Source of the DNA: Bifidobacterium saimiriisciurei
Lineage (GTDB): Bacteria > Actinomycetota > Actinomycetes > Actinomycetales > Bifidobacteriaceae
NCBI RefSeq assembly: GCF_010667655.1
Contig: NZ_WHZU01000002.1
Location: 163,556-227,555, forward strand
DNA length: 64,000 nucleotides
Reading direction: 5' to 3'
Position numbers and translations under genes: made by a program. Of the stretch, positions 33,975-43,927 are shown in pieces; the first letter of the stretch is position 1; each line of letters begins with the position of its first letter. Under the pieces are notes generated by a model, which was given only the letters and a program-made list of their open reading frames with translations, was not told the origin of the DNA and ran no database searches.

Positions 33975-34040
33975 ATAGCCGGCATGGCCTTACCGGAATC
34001 ACATGGGAACCGTGATTTCCGCAGGACGCATGCCGGCTAT
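33975..34040 (-). other. Long nested inverted repeat between tRNA-Gln and glmU
   Basis: 12-bp outer arms ATAGCCGGCATG (33975-33986) and complement (34029-34040) enclose a second stem GGAATCAC (33995-34002) / GTGATTTCC (34012-34020). It may end tRNA-Gln transcription or form a structured glmU leader. No U-run. Confidence 0.5.
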
Positions 34041-34046
34041 TTCCGG

Positions 34047-34117
34047 CTCCCCCACCTGGACTCGAACCAAGACAAAGGGTTCCAAAGACCCGTGTGCTGC
34101 CATTACACCATGGGGGA
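34047..34117 (-). tRNA. tRNA-Gln (anticodon TTG)
   Basis: 71 nt on the minus strand. Acceptor TCCCCCA/TGGGGGA with discriminator G, as in tRNA-Gln (weak U1-A72 pair and G73). Anticodon loop CTTTGGA gives UUG; T arm CTTGGTTCGAGTCCAGG. The 27-43 pair is a C-U mismatch. CATAAT at 34150-34145 may be the -10. Confidence 0.85.
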
Positions 34118-34278
34118 ACGGCGGCGAAAAACCGCCGAGCCACTATTATGCCACGACCGGGCGAAAAAATCATCGAGGCCGGGCAGGCACCACCGTTTCG
34201 CCGGTATGACAACGGTTTTCGGCGCGCGACAGCGTGTCCCGTCTGCGGGGACCGCAGGCCGCCGCGCCGAAAAACCGG

Positions 34279-35295
34279 TCAGGCGAACAGGAAGCCCTGG
34301 CCGTGGTGCGTCGGATAGGTGTCGAACAGCTCGGCGACCGAACCGTCGCTGAAGACCTCCTTGATGGCGCTGGCCAGCAGCGGCGCGATGGACAGGACGG
34401 TCAGGCCGTCCCAGCGCTTGCTTTCCGGAATCGGCACGGTGTCGGTGAGCACGACCTCGCGGGCGCCGCTGTTGCGCAGGCGCTCCACGGCCGGGCCGGA
34501 AAGCACGCCATGCGTGGCGGCGACGGTGATGGACTTGGCGCCGGCCTCCTTGAGCACATGGCAGGCGCTGGCAATGGTGCCGGCCGTGTCGATGAGGTCG
34601 TCGACAAGCACGCAGTCCTTGCCCTTGACCTCGCCGACCACACGGTTGGCGACGGCATGGTTCGGACGGGTGATGTCACGGGTCTTGTGCACGAAGGCCA
34701 GCGGGCACCCACCCAGACGCTGGGCCCACTGCTCGGCCACCTTGATGCGGCCGGCATCGGGGGACACCACGGCGATGTTGGAAAGATCGAGACGGTCACG
34801 GACGTAGTCGACCAGCACCGGCATGGCGATGAGATGGTCGACGGGGCCGTCGAAGAAGCCCTGGGACTGCGAGGCGTGCAGGTCCACGCTCATGATGCGA
34901 TCGGCTCCGGCGGTGGCCAGCAGGTCGAACACCAGACGGCAGGAGATGGGCTCGCGACCGAGATGCTTCTTGTCCTGACGGGAATAGCCGAGCATCGGGC
35001 ACACGGCGGTGATGGAGCGGGCGGACGCACGCTTGAGGGCGTCGATCATGATGAGCTGTTCCATGATCGCCTTGTTCACCGGGGTGGAATGCGGCTGCAG
35101 GACGAATACATCGGCGCCACGCACCGATTCGGTGTAGCGCACGTACATCTCACCGTTGGCGAAGTCGTACGCCGTGGTCTCCAGGATGTCGATGCCGAGC
35201 TGCTTGGCCACGTCGGCGGCCAGCTTGGGATGCGCCCTGCCGGTGACGAGAATGAGATTTTTGTCCGGTTTTCCCTCAAGGATTGCGCTCACCAT
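34279..35295 (-). CDS. prs: Ribose-phosphate pyrophosphokinase (PRPP synthase)
   Basis: A 338-residue class I PRPP synthase making the precursor of nucleotides, His, Trp and NAD. It has the catalytic loop LGYSRQDKKHLGREPIS, the PRPP/ribose-5-P region VDLHASQSQGFFDGPVDHL, VVSPDAGRIKVAEQW, and the PRPP motif VLVDDLIDTAGTI. GGAGAT abuts ATG 35295, so the initiation site is slightly uncertain. It is monocistronic. The family is normally about 310-330 residues. Confidence 0.95.
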   Translation of the reverse strand: MVSAILEGKPDKNLILVTGRAHPKLAADVAKQLGIDILETTAYDFANGEMYVRYTESVRGADVFVLQPHSTPVNKAIMEQLIMIDALKRASARSITAVCPMLGYSRQDKKHLGREPISCRLVFDLLATAGADRIMSVDLHASQSQGFFDGPVDHLIAMPVLVDYVRDRLDLSNIAVVSPDAGRIKVAEQWAQRLGGCPLAFVHKTRDITRPNHAVANRVVGEVKGKDCVLVDDLIDTAGTIASACHVLKEAGAKSITVAATHGVLSGPAVERLRNSGAREVVLTDTVPIPESKRWDGLTVLSIAPLLASAIKEVFSDGSVAELFDTYPTHHGQGFLFA

Positions 35296-35411
35296 ATCTC
35301 CAAACGTGTACTGGTCTGTGACAGTCCCCCACTATAACCGTCAACTGCGACGAGCGACCGGCCGGAGCCCCTCCCCTCCACCGGCGGCGGAGGGGTTCCG
35401 GCGACGGCCGT

Positions 35412-36095
35412 TCACCGGTACAGGCCGTGCTTCGAGATGTACTGCACCACGCCGTCGGGGACGAGATACCACACGGGCTCGCCGTCCTCGCTGCGTCGGC
35501 GCACGTCGGTGGAGGAGATCGCCAGCGCGGGAATCTCCAGCATGTCCACCGCACGGGCGGGGATGTCGAGGTTCTTCAGGTCCGATGAGTAGCCGGGGCG
35601 AGAGACGGCGACGAAATGCGCCAGCGACCACATCTCCTCGGCGTCCTTCCACCGCATGATCTCGGCGATGGCGTCCGCGCCGGTGATGAAGAACAGCTCG
35701 GCGTCGGGCCGGGCGGCGTGGATGTCGCGAAGCGTGTCGATGGTGTAGGTCACGCCGGGGCGGTCGATGTCGACGCGCGAGACGGTGAACTTCGGGTTGG
35801 AGGCCGTGGCGATCACCGTCATCAGATAACGGTCCTCGGCGTTCGTCACCACCTTGTCGAGCTTGAACACCGGCCGTCCGGTGGGCACGAACACCACCTC
35901 GTCGAGGTCGTACACCCATGCCACTTCGGACGCGGCCACAAGATGGCCGTTGTGGATGGGGTCGAAGGTACCGCCCATGATGCCGATCCGGGGCACCGAG
36001 TGACGATTGCCTCGGGTGGAAAGCCCCTGGGCGGACGACGTGCGATCCCCCCTGAGCTCGGACATGGTGCGTGCGGGCCTGGTTGTATCGGTCAT
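35412..36095 (-). CDS. nadD: Nicotinate-nucleotide adenylyltransferase
   Basis: A 227-residue NAD biosynthesis enzyme that adenylates nicotinate mononucleotide. It contains [28 protein letters not shown] with the nucleotidyltransferase HxGH-type motif, [20 protein letters not shown], and the ISSTDVRRR signature near the end. About 30 residues precede the domain; ATG 36095 is used because it overlaps the upstream stop (ATGA). It is the third gene of the proA-hypothetical-nadD operon. Confidence 0.93.
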   Translation of the reverse strand: MTDTTRPARTMSELRGDRTSSAQGLSTRGNRHSVPRIGIMGGTFDPIHNGHLVAASEVAWVYDLDEVVFVPTGRPVFKLDKVVTNAEDRYLMTVIATASNPKFTVSRVDIDRPGVTYTIDTLRDIHAARPDAELFFITGADAIAEIMRWKDAEEMWSLAHFVAVSRPGYSSDLKNLDIPARAVDMLEIPALAISSTDVRRRSEDGEPVWYLVPDGVVQYISKHGLYR

Positions 36096-36691
36096 GCCCG
36101 CTCCCCCGCGTCCCGCTGCTCGTTCTCGAGACGGGTCTCCTGCTCGACCTCGCTGGCGCTGCCGCTGGACTGCGGGTCGATCTTGCCCATGTCCTCGTCC
36201 CATTCCTCCTGCACGACGCGTCTGATCTCCGCGAAGGTCGGCAGCGGGAAATCAGGCTGGAAGATCTTGCGTATCTCGGCGACACGCTCGGAGATCCGGA
36301 TGAGGATGTCGGTCATGTCGTCGATGCTGCCCTCGCGTTCGGATTCGCGGAACTTGCCGATGTACTCCTCCATGATCCTCACGTGGGCGACGATCTCCGC
36401 CTCCTGCCGTTCGTCCACGGCCACGACGTCGGGGGCATCGGCGTCGGGCCAGCCGATGAGCACGGCGTCCGAGTATTCCAGGGCGGAGCGCTGCGCCGCG
36501 GTGGGTATGCCGTCCTCAATCTGCACCAGGAACACGTAGCGCACCAGGCTCAGCCGTTCGGCGCCGACCCGCAGCCACAGATCCGGGCTGGTCCGGTGTT
36601 CCCCAAGGCCGTCGCCGCCGGCACGGGCCGCGTCGTCATGCTTCTGATTCATGTCGTCCTGTGTCATGTCGTCTTCCCTGTTCATGCTCAT
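36092..36691 (-). CDS. Hypothetical acidic protein between proA and nadD (199 aa)
   Basis: A 199-residue soluble protein rich in Asp and Glu, with no domain I recognise. The core ([45 protein letters not shown]) looks like a folded alpha/beta unit. The middle is helical ([41 protein letters not shown]), and the C-terminus is a charged tail. ATG 36691 overlaps the proA stop and its own stop overlaps nadD, so it is translationally coupled to both. Confidence 0.75.
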   Translation of the reverse strand: MSMNREDDMTQDDMNQKHDDAARAGGDGLGEHRTSPDLWLRVGAERLSLVRYVFLVQIEDGIPTAAQRSALEYSDAVLIGWPDADAPDVVAVDERQEAEIVAHVRIMEEYIGKFRESEREGSIDDMTDILIRISERVAEIRKIFQPDFPLPTFAEIRRVVQEEWDEDMGKIDPQSSGSASEVEQETRLENEQRDAGERA

Positions 36692-37983
36692 GGACGCACC
36701 TGTCCGGTGCCATAGCCTATCCATTTCGTGGTGGTGAGCTCCTCGAGGCCCATCGGCCCCCTGGCATGCATCTTCTGCGTGGAGATACCGAGCTCGGCGC
36801 CGAGTCCGAACATGCCGCCGTCGGTGAAGCGCGTGGAGGCGTTCACCATCACGACGGCGGAGTCGACCCGCGCGGTGAACTCCTCGATATGCGAATAGTC
36901 CTCGGAAATGATGGCCTCGGTGTGGCCGGTCGAATATTCGGCGATATGGGCGATGGCGTCGTCCATCGAGTCGACCACGCGGATGCCGATCTCATAGTCG
37001 AGGTATTCGGTCGCCCAATCCTCTTCGGTGGCGGGAACAATGTCGAGGTCGTCGATGCCGGCATGGGTGATGATGTCGAGCGACGACTCATCGACATGCA
37101 GGCGGACGCCATGCTCGGTGAGCGCATTGGCGACCACGGGGAGGAAGTCCTCGGCGACGGCGCCGTGCACCAGCAGCTTTTCGGCGGCATTGCACACGCC
37201 GACGCGCTGTGTCTTCGCATTGATGATGATGGGCAGGGCCTTGTCGAGGTCGGCGGCGGAGTCGACGTAGATGTGCACGTTGCCCGCACCGGTTTCGATG
37301 ACCGGCACCCTGGAGTTGTCGACGACGGCGCGGATGAGCCCGGCGCCGCCTCGAGGCACGAGAAGGTCGATGTGGCCGCGGGCCATCATCATAGATGTGG
37401 CGCCGTCCCTGCCGTAACGGTCGACGCCGGCGACAAGCGCGGAGTCGAATCCATGGTCGGCGAGCACCTGGCCGATGACGGCAAGCGTCGCCTCGTTGGT
37501 ATGCCGGGCGGCATGTCCGCCGCGCAGCAGCACGGCGTTGCCGGACTTGAGGCACAGCGAGATGACGTCGACGGTCACATTGGGCCGCGCCTCGTAGATC
37601 ATGCCGATGACGCCGATGGGCACGCGAATCTGGTTGAGACGCATGCCGTTGGGAAGGTTACGCCCGCGCACCATCTCCCCGACGGGGTCGGGCAGCGACG
37701 CGACGCCCCTGACGCCGTCTGCGGTGGCTCCGATGCGATCGGCGTCGAAGCGCAGGCGATCGAGCAGCCCTCGGCTCATGCCGGAATCCTCGGCCTCGCG
37801 CATATCGGCGTCGTTGGCGGATTCAATCATGTCGGCGTTCGCCACGAGCGCATCGGCGAAGGCGCGCAGCACGGCGTTCTTCCGTTCGGTGCTGGCACGC
37901 GCCAGGGTCCGCTGGGCTTGCGATGCCTCGTCGGCGAGTTCGCACACGGCGGCGAATGCCTCGTTCATGGTTTTCTCACCCAT
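36688..37983 (-). CDS. proA: Gamma-glutamyl phosphate reductase
   Basis: A 431-residue aldehyde dehydrogenase-fold enzyme of proline synthesis, reducing glutamyl phosphate to the semialdehyde. It shows [35 protein letters not shown], the catalytic Cys in [18 protein letters not shown], and [37 protein letters not shown]. The start is ATG 37983 with GGGAG just upstream; the frame is open far beyond, but that extension is antisense-like and Arg/Ser-rich. No proB is seen nearby. Confidence 0.95.
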   Translation of the reverse strand: MGEKTMNEAFAAVCELADEASQAQRTLARASTERKNAVLRAFADALVANADMIESANDADMREAEDSGMSRGLLDRLRFDADRIGATADGVRGVASLPDPVGEMVRGRNLPNGMRLNQIRVPIGVIGMIYEARPNVTVDVISLCLKSGNAVLLRGGHAARHTNEATLAVIGQVLADHGFDSALVAGVDRYGRDGATSMMMARGHIDLLVPRGGAGLIRAVVDNSRVPVIETGAGNVHIYVDSAADLDKALPIIINAKTQRVGVCNAAEKLLVHGAVAEDFLPVVANALTEHGVRLHVDESSLDIITHAGIDDLDIVPATEEDWATEYLDYEIGIRVVDSMDDAIAHIAEYSTGHTEAIISEDYSHIEEFTARVDSAVVMVNASTRFTDGGMFGLGAELGISTQKMHARGPMGLEELTTTKWIGYGTGQVRP

Positions 37984-38094
37984 AGAGCTCCCATCCATCT
38001 GGTTGAACACCACCATAATGCCACGTCGGCACATCGATGCGGGGAAGCCGTCCGACGGCGCGTCCGGCGGCTTCCCGCGATGCCGGAACATGGA

Positions 38095-38143
38095 ACGGCC
38101 CTCCGCCGGGCCATATACATGCATGGCACCGCCGAAGGGCCGT
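38095..38143 (-). terminator. Imperfect hairpin behind glyA
   Basis: Arms at 38095-38108 and 38130-38143 pair over about 12 of 14 positions, about 50 bp past the glyA stop. The 37,984-38,194 gap shows nothing else. Confidence 0.35.
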
Positions 38144-38194
38144 ATCGCCGGACCGGCAGCCGTCGGCCGGCATTCCGGACCGACCGGCTCCGAA

Positions 38195-39505
38195 TCAGTC
38201 GATCTGATCGAGTTCGGGGTAGAGCGGGAAGTCGGCGACGAGCTTGTCGACACGGGCCTTGAGGGCCTCGACGTCGGCGCCCTTGCCCGCGGCGAGCGCG
38301 GTGCCGATGATATCGGCGACCTCCTCGTATTCCTTGGGACCGAAGCCACGGGTGGCCAGGGCGGAGGTGCCGATGCGCAGGCCGGAGGCCACGGAGGCCG
38401 GACGCGGATCGAACGGCACGGTGTTGCGGTTGATGGTGATGCCGCACTGGGCGAGCAGGTCCTCGCCCTGCTGGCCGTCAAGCTCGCTGTTGCGCAGGTC
38501 GACCATCACCAGATGCACGTCGGTGCCACCGGTGAGCACGGAGATGCCGTTGGACTTCACATCGTCGGCCATGAGGCGGTCGGCGAGGATCTTGGCGCCG
38601 TCGAGCGTGCGCTGCATGCGGTCCTTGAACTCGGGGGTGCCCGCCACCTTGAAGCTGACGGCCTTGCCGGCGATCACGTGCATGAGCGGGCCGCCCTGCT
38701 GACCGGGGAACACGGCGGAGTTGAGCTTCTTGGCATACTCCTGCTTGGCGAGGATGAAGCCGGAGCGCGGACCGCCGAGCGTCTTGTGGGCGGTGGAGGA
38801 GACGACATCGGCGTACGGCACGGGGCTCGGGTGCAGGCCGGCGGCGACGAGGCCCGCGAAGTGGGCCATATCCACCCAGAACTTGGCGCCGACCTCGTCG
38901 GCGATCTCCTTCATGGCCTTGAAGTCCTCGATGCGCGGGTAGGCGCTCCAGCCGCCGATGATGAGGGCGGGGTGGGTCTCCAGTGCGCGCTGGCGGATGA
39001 TCTCCGGGTCGATGCGGAAGGTCTCCGGATTGACCTGATAGGCCTCGGCCTTGTAGAAGCGGCCGGAGAAGTTGATCTTCATGCCGTGGGTGAGGTGGCC
39101 GCCGTGGTCGAGGGCGAGGCCGAGCACGGTGTCGCCGGGCTTGACGAGGGCCTGGTAGACTGCGGCGTTGGCCTGGGCGCCGGAGTGGGGCTGCACGTTG
39201 GCGTATTCGGCGCCGAAAAGCTCCTTGGCGCGGTTGCGGGCGATGGTCTCGAGCCTGTCGACCTGCTCGCAGCCACCGTAGTAGCGACGTCCCGGGTAGC
39301 CTTCGGCGTACTTGTTGGTGAGCACGGAGCCCTGGGCCTGCAGCACGGCGCGGGGCACGAAGTTTTCGGAGGCGATCATCTCCAGGCCGTCCTGCTGGCG
39401 GTGCAGCTCGGCGGTCAGGATCTCGGCGATTTCCGGGTCGGCCTGCGCGATCGGCGCGTTGAAGGTGTCGCCGACGTGCTGGGGGTATGACGTCTGGTCG
39501 GTCAT
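38195..39505 (-). CDS. glyA: Serine hydroxymethyltransferase
   Basis: A 436-residue PLP enzyme converting serine and tetrahydrofolate to glycine and methylene-THF. The PLP lysine lies in [16 protein letters not shown] (about residue 240), and [21 protein letters not shown] and [14 protein letters not shown] are family signatures. AAGGAG precedes ATG 39505. It is divergent from thrC. A palindrome in its promoter (39554-39569) suggests repression by an unknown regulator. Confidence 0.96.
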   Translation of the reverse strand: MTDQTSYPQHVGDTFNAPIAQADPEIAEILTAELHRQQDGLEMIASENFVPRAVLQAQGSVLTNKYAEGYPGRRYYGGCEQVDRLETIARNRAKELFGAEYANVQPHSGAQANAAVYQALVKPGDTVLGLALDHGGHLTHGMKINFSGRFYKAEAYQVNPETFRIDPEIIRQRALETHPALIIGGWSAYPRIEDFKAMKEIADEVGAKFWVDMAHFAGLVAAGLHPSPVPYADVVSSTAHKTLGGPRSGFILAKQEYAKKLNSAVFPGQQGGPLMHVIAGKAVSFKVAGTPEFKDRMQRTLDGAKILADRLMADDVKSNGISVLTGGTDVHLVMVDLRNSELDGQQGEDLLAQCGITINRNTVPFDPRPASVASGLRIGTSALATRGFGPKEYEEVADIIGTALAAGKGADVEALKARVDKLVADFPLYPELDQID

Positions 39506-39543
39506 GGTGCTCCTTTACTTCTGCCTTGGATGACTAGCGTCCC

Positions 39544-39571
39544 AGTGTAAACAGTTTCGGTTACGAAACAA
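39544..39571 (-). promoter_or_regulatory. glyA promoter with palindromic operator
   Basis: On the minus strand TTGTTT (39571-39566) and TACACT (39549-39544) are 16 bp apart. The palindrome GTTTCG-GTTA-CGAAAC (39554-39569) fills the spacer and overlaps the -35. Confidence 0.5.
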
Positions 39572-39715
39572 ATCACGGGGCCGGTTCGTCTCATTTTCGC
39601 GCGTGCGGGCGCCCTGCGACGCGGACGGGCGGAATGAGACGGGCCGCTCGATTGCCCAACGCTGCCAGTAGAATCGGTATGTCCACATCTTGTCGAGCAT
39701 CCAAGGATTTCGAAC

Positions 39716-41200
39716 GTGACCACTTTCCACAGCACACGTAGCACCACTGATTCGCTCACCTCCAAGCAGGCCATCCGCAAGGGCATCGCCGACGACGGCG
39801 GCCTGTTCGTCTCGGACTCTCTTGGCGACGAGCATGTCGATATCGCCTCCCTCGCCGGCAAGTCATACCAGCAGATCGCACAGGACGTGCTGGCGAAGCT
39901 GCTGCCGGACTTCACCGCCGAGGAGCTGGCCGACTGCATCCGCGAGGCGTACGGCGACCAGTGGTCCGATCCGGCCATCACCCCGCTCAAGCCGATCGGC
40001 GACGACTACATCCTCGAGCTGTTCAACGGCCCGACCAGCGCCTTCAAGGATGTGGCGCTGCAGATCCTGCCCCGCTTCATGGCCCGTACCACGCCCGCCG
40101 GCGGCGACGAGGACGAGCAGATCATGATTCTCACGGCCACCTCGGGCGACACCGGCAAGGCGGCGCTGGCCGGATTCGCCGACGCCCCGGGCACCGCCAT
40201 CACCGTGTTCTACCCGGAGGGCAAGGTCAGCCAGGTCCAGCAGCTGCAGATGACCACGCAGACCGGAGACAACGTGAACGTGTGTGCGGTCAAGGGCAAC
40301 TTCGACGACGCGCAGTCCGCCGTCAAGCGCATCTTCGGCGACAAGGAGCTCGCCGGCGAGCTCGCCGGCACGTCGCATACGGTGCTCTCCTCCGCCAACT
40401 CCATCAACGTGGGCCGTCTGGTGCCGCAGGTCGTGTACTACTTCGCCGCATACGCGCAGCTGCTCGAGAAGCAGGTCATCAACGTGGGCGACGAGGTGGA
40501 GTTCACCGTGCCGACCGGCAACTTCGGCGACATCCTCGCCGGCTACTACGCCAAACTGCTGGGCCTGCCGGTGAAGCATCTGGTCGTCGCCTCCGACAAG
40601 AACAACGTGCTGTTCGACTTCCTCACCTCGGGCACGTACAACCGCCAGCGCCCGTTCTACCAGACCATCTCCCCCTCGATGGACATCCTCGTCTCGTCGA
40701 ATCTGGAACGCATGCTCTACTACTTCTCTGAGAAGGACACCCGCCTGATCTCCATGCTCATGAACGACCTCAGCCAGTGGGGCGCGTTCGAGGCGCCCGA
40801 GCCCATGCTCAAGTCCATCCGCTCGCTGTTCGGCTGCGGCTGGGCCGACGAGGACCAGGTGCGCGATTCCATCCGCGACTGCTGGGAGAGGAACCATTAC
40901 GTCATCGACCCGCATACGGCGTGCGGCTACTTCGTGATGCAGCAGATGCCGCGCGACCCGCTGACGCCGCGCGTGCTGCTGAGCACCGCCAGCCCGTACA
41001 AGTTCCCGCGCGTGGTCAACGAGTCGCTCGGCCTCGACGCCACGGGAACCGATTTCGAGTGCATGGACGTTCTGGCCGAGTCCACCGGCACCGCGGCGCC
41101 CGCCGCGTTGCGCGGCCTGGAGACCGCGGATGTGAGGTTCGGCGACGTCGTCGAAATCGACGCCATGGAGGAGTACGTGCGCTCCGCCGCAGAAAAGTAA
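39716..41200 (+). CDS. thrC: Threonine synthase
   Basis: A 494-residue PLP enzyme that turns O-phosphohomoserine into threonine. The PLP lysine is in FNGPTSAFKDVALQ (about residue 115). The N-terminal domain (STRSTTDSLTSKQAIRKGIADDGGLFV) and the overall length mark the long E. coli/yeast-like class. SGDTGKAALAGFAD and ANSINVGRLVPQVVYYF are conserved. The start is GTG 39716 with AAGGA 9 bases upstream. A very long hairpin follows. Confidence 0.95.
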   Translation: MTTFHSTRSTTDSLTSKQAIRKGIADDGGLFVSDSLGDEHVDIASLAGKSYQQIAQDVLAKLLPDFTAEELADCIREAYGDQWSDPAITPLKPIGDDYILELFNGPTSAFKDVALQILPRFMARTTPAGGDEDEQIMILTATSGDTGKAALAGFADAPGTAITVFYPEGKVSQVQQLQMTTQTGDNVNVCAVKGNFDDAQSAVKRIFGDKELAGELAGTSHTVLSSANSINVGRLVPQVVYYFAAYAQLLEKQVINVGDEVEFTVPTGNFGDILAGYYAKLLGLPVKHLVVASDKNNVLFDFLTSGTYNRQRPFYQTISPSMDILVSSNLERMLYYFSEKDTRLISMLMNDLSQWGAFEAPEPMLKSIRSLFGCGWADEDQVRDSIRDCWERNHYVIDPHTACGYFVMQQMPRDPLTPRVLLSTASPYKFPRVVNESLGLDATGTDFECMDVLAESTGTAAPAALRGLETADVRFGDVVEIDAMEEYVRSAAEK

Positions 41201-41211
41201 TCGGCTTCCAT

Positions 41212-41264
41212 ATGATATGACGAAGGGCCGGCCCTGTGACGGGGCCGGCCCTTCGTCATATCAT
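41212..41264. terminator. 23-bp perfect bidirectional terminator hairpin
   Basis: Arms 41212-41234 and 41242-41264 pair without mismatch around a 7-nt loop, between convergent thrC and the 2-hydroxyacid dehydrogenase gene. No U-run on either strand. Confidence 0.8.
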
Positions 41265-41315
41265 CGATGTTCGCCGTGACGGCGCAACGCCTTTCGGGCC
41301 GTTCAGACCAGACGT

Positions 41316-42299
41316 TCAGACCAGACGGGTGCGGAAGCCGCCGGTCTGAAGCACGGACTTGATGCCGTCGACCGAGCAGGAGACCATGCTGTGCACGGCG
41401 GCGTCGGTGTAGAACGCCATATGCTGGGTCATCACGACGTTCGGGAACTGCCGCAGGTACGCGATGCCGCGGTTGGTGAGGATGTCGGTGCGTCGGTCGC
41501 GGTGGATCAGATCGCCTTCGGTCTCCACGGTGTCGAGGCCGAGGCCGCCGATCTTCTCCGCCTCGATGTTGTCGATCAGCGCATCGAGGTCCATGAGCTC
41601 GCCTCGCGCGCAGTTGACGAGCACCACGCCGTCCTTCATCCTCGCGATGGATTCGCGGTTGATGATGTGGTACGTGGAGTCCAGCAGCGGCATGTGCAGG
41701 GTGATCACGTCGCTGTTCGCATACAGGGTGTCGAGGTCGACGTATTCGGCGTGTGCGGCCACTTCGGGCTTCGGATGCGGGTCGTAGGCGAGGATGCGGC
41801 ACCCGAACCCCGTCAGGCATTCGATCACCGTGGCGCCGATGCGTCCCGTGCCCATCACGCCGACCGTGAGGTTGCGCAGCTCACGCCCCTGCAGCCCTTG
41901 GAGCGAGAAGTCGTAGACCTGGCCGCGCCACAATGCGGGTTTGTAGTTGCGCAGCACCAGCAGGATGAACATCACCGTGTATTCGGCCACGCCGTTGGGC
42001 GCGTAATCGGCGTTGAGCGCCACGATGCCGAGCCGTCTGGCGGCGTCAAGGTCGATGTGGTTGTAGCCGATGGTGCGTGTGGCCACCACCTTCACATCCC
42101 GCTGAGCCAGCGCCTCCAGCAACGCGGCGTCCAGGTGGCTTTGCCCCAGCGTGCTCACGCCTTCGCAGCCATCGGCCAGATGCGCGTTCCCCGTCGTCAG
42201 CGGCTCCGCGTGCAGGTCGACGTCCACGCCGACCCGTTCGGCCTCCGCGGCGAACGCCTCGCGCTCGTCATCACGCACCTCGAATGCGGCGATCCTCAT
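41316..42299 (-). CDS. D-isomer specific 2-hydroxyacid dehydrogenase
   Basis: A 327-residue NAD-dependent dehydrogenase of the D-lactate dehydrogenase group. It has the coenzyme motif VGVMGTGRIGATVI (about residue 147), the catalytic Arg in VNCARGELMD, the Glu in LGLDTVETEGD and the His in VVMTQHMAFYT. It could reduce pyruvate or aromatic/branched 2-oxoacids; the substrate cannot be read from sequence. GGGAG lies before ATG 42299. It is monocistronic and convergent with thrC. Confidence 0.87.
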   Translation of the reverse strand: MRIAAFEVRDDEREAFAAEAERVGVDVDLHAEPLTTGNAHLADGCEGVSTLGQSHLDAALLEALAQRDVKVVATRTIGYNHIDLDAARRLGIVALNADYAPNGVAEYTVMFILLVLRNYKPALWRGQVYDFSLQGLQGRELRNLTVGVMGTGRIGATVIECLTGFGCRILAYDPHPKPEVAAHAEYVDLDTLYANSDVITLHMPLLDSTYHIINRESIARMKDGVVLVNCARGELMDLDALIDNIEAEKIGGLGLDTVETEGDLIHRDRRTDILTNRGIAYLRQFPNVVMTQHMAFYTDAAVHSMVSCSVDGIKSVLQTGGFRTRLV

Positions 42300-42401
42300 A
42301 ATCAGCTCCCATGTCATCGACGTCCATCGTCATCGGACGCGCGGATGCCATCCGGCGCGCCCGTCATTCGACTCCATGATAGTGAATCCGGCGGCCGCCG
42401 C

Positions 42402-43094
42402 TCACAGCATCCGCGGAGCCTCGTCGAAATCATGCATGGCGCCGTCGGCGAGCGCGCAGATCTGCGGCCAGTGCACGGCCGACGAGGCGTCATACATGGC
42501 CCACGCGGCCATGCCCACCGACTTGACCGCCCTGATGCCGACGAGGATGTCCTCGAACACCGTGCAGTCGCCCGGCGCGACGCCTATGCGTTCGGCCGCA
42601 TACAGATACACGTCGGGCCGGTTCTTGGAGACATGTCCCACGTCGTCCACGCTGCACAGCGCGTCGAACAGGTCGAATACGCCGAGCCTGCGCAATACGG
42701 GCTCGCGGAAGTTCGGCGGCAGGCTCGTGGCCACGGCGAGACGCGCGCCGGTGGCTTTGAGATGCCGCAGATACTCCCCCGCATGGGGTTTGAGCGGCAC
42801 GGTGGTCGAGTACGCCTTGAACGCCATGCGGTTCCATTCGTCCATCAGCTCCTCGGGCGTGTCCGGCAGCCCGAAGCGTTCGATGGTGTAGCGGGCGCAG
42901 TCGTCGAACGACATGTGGGCGATGGAGTCGGCATAGTCCCGCGGCACGTCGAAGCCGCGGGAGTGCAGGAACTCGTCGTCGACGTCCGTCCACACGTGCA
43001 TCGAGTCGAGCAGCGTGCCGTCGAGGTCGAAGATCGCGCCCTTGCCCGCATTCGGCAGCCCGTCGGTCAGGGACGGCACGACGGGATCAGGCAT
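42402..43094 (-). CDS. HAD family phosphatase/phosphomutase
   Basis: A 230-residue HAD hydrolase, subfamily IA. Motif I is GAIFDLDGTLLDSMHVW (about residue 20), motif II ATSLPP, the Lys is in VSKNRPDVYLYAAERIG, and motif III is VFEDILVGIRAVKSVGM. The cap is alpha-helical, as in beta-phosphoglucomutase-like enzymes. The substrate is unknown. ATG 43094 overlaps the thiD stop by 8 bp, so it is coupled to thiD, and a role in vitamin phosphate metabolism is possible. Confidence 0.83.
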   Translation of the reverse strand: MPDPVVPSLTDGLPNAGKGAIFDLDGTLLDSMHVWTDVDDEFLHSRGFDVPRDYADSIAHMSFDDCARYTIERFGLPDTPEELMDEWNRMAFKAYSTTVPLKPHAGEYLRHLKATGARLAVATSLPPNFREPVLRRLGVFDLFDALCSVDDVGHVSKNRPDVYLYAAERIGVAPGDCTVFEDILVGIRAVKSVGMAAWAMYDASSAVHWPQICALADGAMHDFDEAPRML

Positions 43095-43911
43095 TGGCGT
43101 CGAAGCCCTCGAGGCCGTGGGCGTACAGGTCCCAGAAATGGTTGGTGGGGCCGTTGCCGTTGCCAAGCTCCAGCGAATGCTCGATGGCCATGGTCACGTA
43201 CTTCTTGGCACGCCCGATGGCCTCATGGAACGGATGGCCGAGCGCCAGGTTCGCGGCGATGGCCGAGGAATACGTGCATCCGGTGCCGTGCGTGTTCTTC
43301 GTGTCGATGCGCCTGGCGGAGAACTCGTAGAAGTCCCTGCCGTCGTACAGCACGTCGATGGCGTCGCCCGTGGCGTGGCCGCCCTTGACCAGAGCGGACG
43401 TGCAGCCCATCTCCTGGATGGCCTTGGCGGCCGCCTTCTGCCCGTCGAGGTCGTTGATCTTCAGCCCGGAGATGCATTCGGCCTCCGGGATGTTCGGCGT
43501 GAGCACGTCGGCGTGGGGAATCACGATCTCGATGAGCGAGTCGATGCAGTTGGGGTCCATGAGCGGGGCGCCGTTCTTCGCGTACATGACCGGGTCGATG
43601 ACCACGTTCTCGGCCTGGTATTCGACGAGCTTGTCGGCCACGACCCGCATGATGTCGGGATTGTCGAGCATGCCGACCTTGACGGCCCTGGGGCGGATGT
43701 CCTCGAACACGGCGTCGATCTGGTCGGCGATGATCTTCGGATCCACGTCGAGCACGGAGATCACGCGGGCCGTGTTCTCGGCCACGACGGACGTGATCAC
43801 CGACATGGCGAAGCAGCCGTTGGCGCTCATGGTTTTGAGGTCGGCCTGGATGCCGGCGCCGCCGGAGCAGTCGGAACCGGCGATGGTGAGGGTCGGGGTG
43901 AGGGTTGTCAT
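43087..43911 (-). CDS. thiD: Hydroxymethylpyrimidine/phosphomethylpyrimidine kinase ThiD
   Basis: A 274-residue ribokinase-fold kinase of thiamine synthesis. It begins with [25 protein letters not shown] and ends with the anion-hole motif [21 protein letters not shown] (about residue 210). [16 protein letters not shown] is also typical. AAAGGAAA lies before ATG 43911. The gene lies 16 bp behind recN and overlaps the HAD gene. Some enzymes of this group also phosphorylate pyridoxal. Confidence 0.9.
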   Translation of the reverse strand: MTTLTPTLTIAGSDCSGGAGIQADLKTMSANGCFAMSVITSVVAENTARVISVLDVDPKIIADQIDAVFEDIRPRAVKVGMLDNPDIMRVVADKLVEYQAENVVIDPVMYAKNGAPLMDPNCIDSLIEIVIPHADVLTPNIPEAECISGLKINDLDGQKAAAKAIQEMGCTSALVKGGHATGDAIDVLYDGRDFYEFSARRIDTKNTHGTGCTYSSAIAANLALGHPFHEAIGRAKKYVTMAIEHSLELGNGNGPTNHFWDLYAHGLEGFDANA

Positions 43912-43927
43912 GATGGTTTCCTTTCGT

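Noticed and set aside
34213..34277. Inverted repeat CGGTTTTCGGCGCG / CGCGCCGAAAAACCG next to the prs stop
   Set aside because: The arms are about 35 bp apart with a bulge, and the T-run is on the wrong side for a prs terminator.
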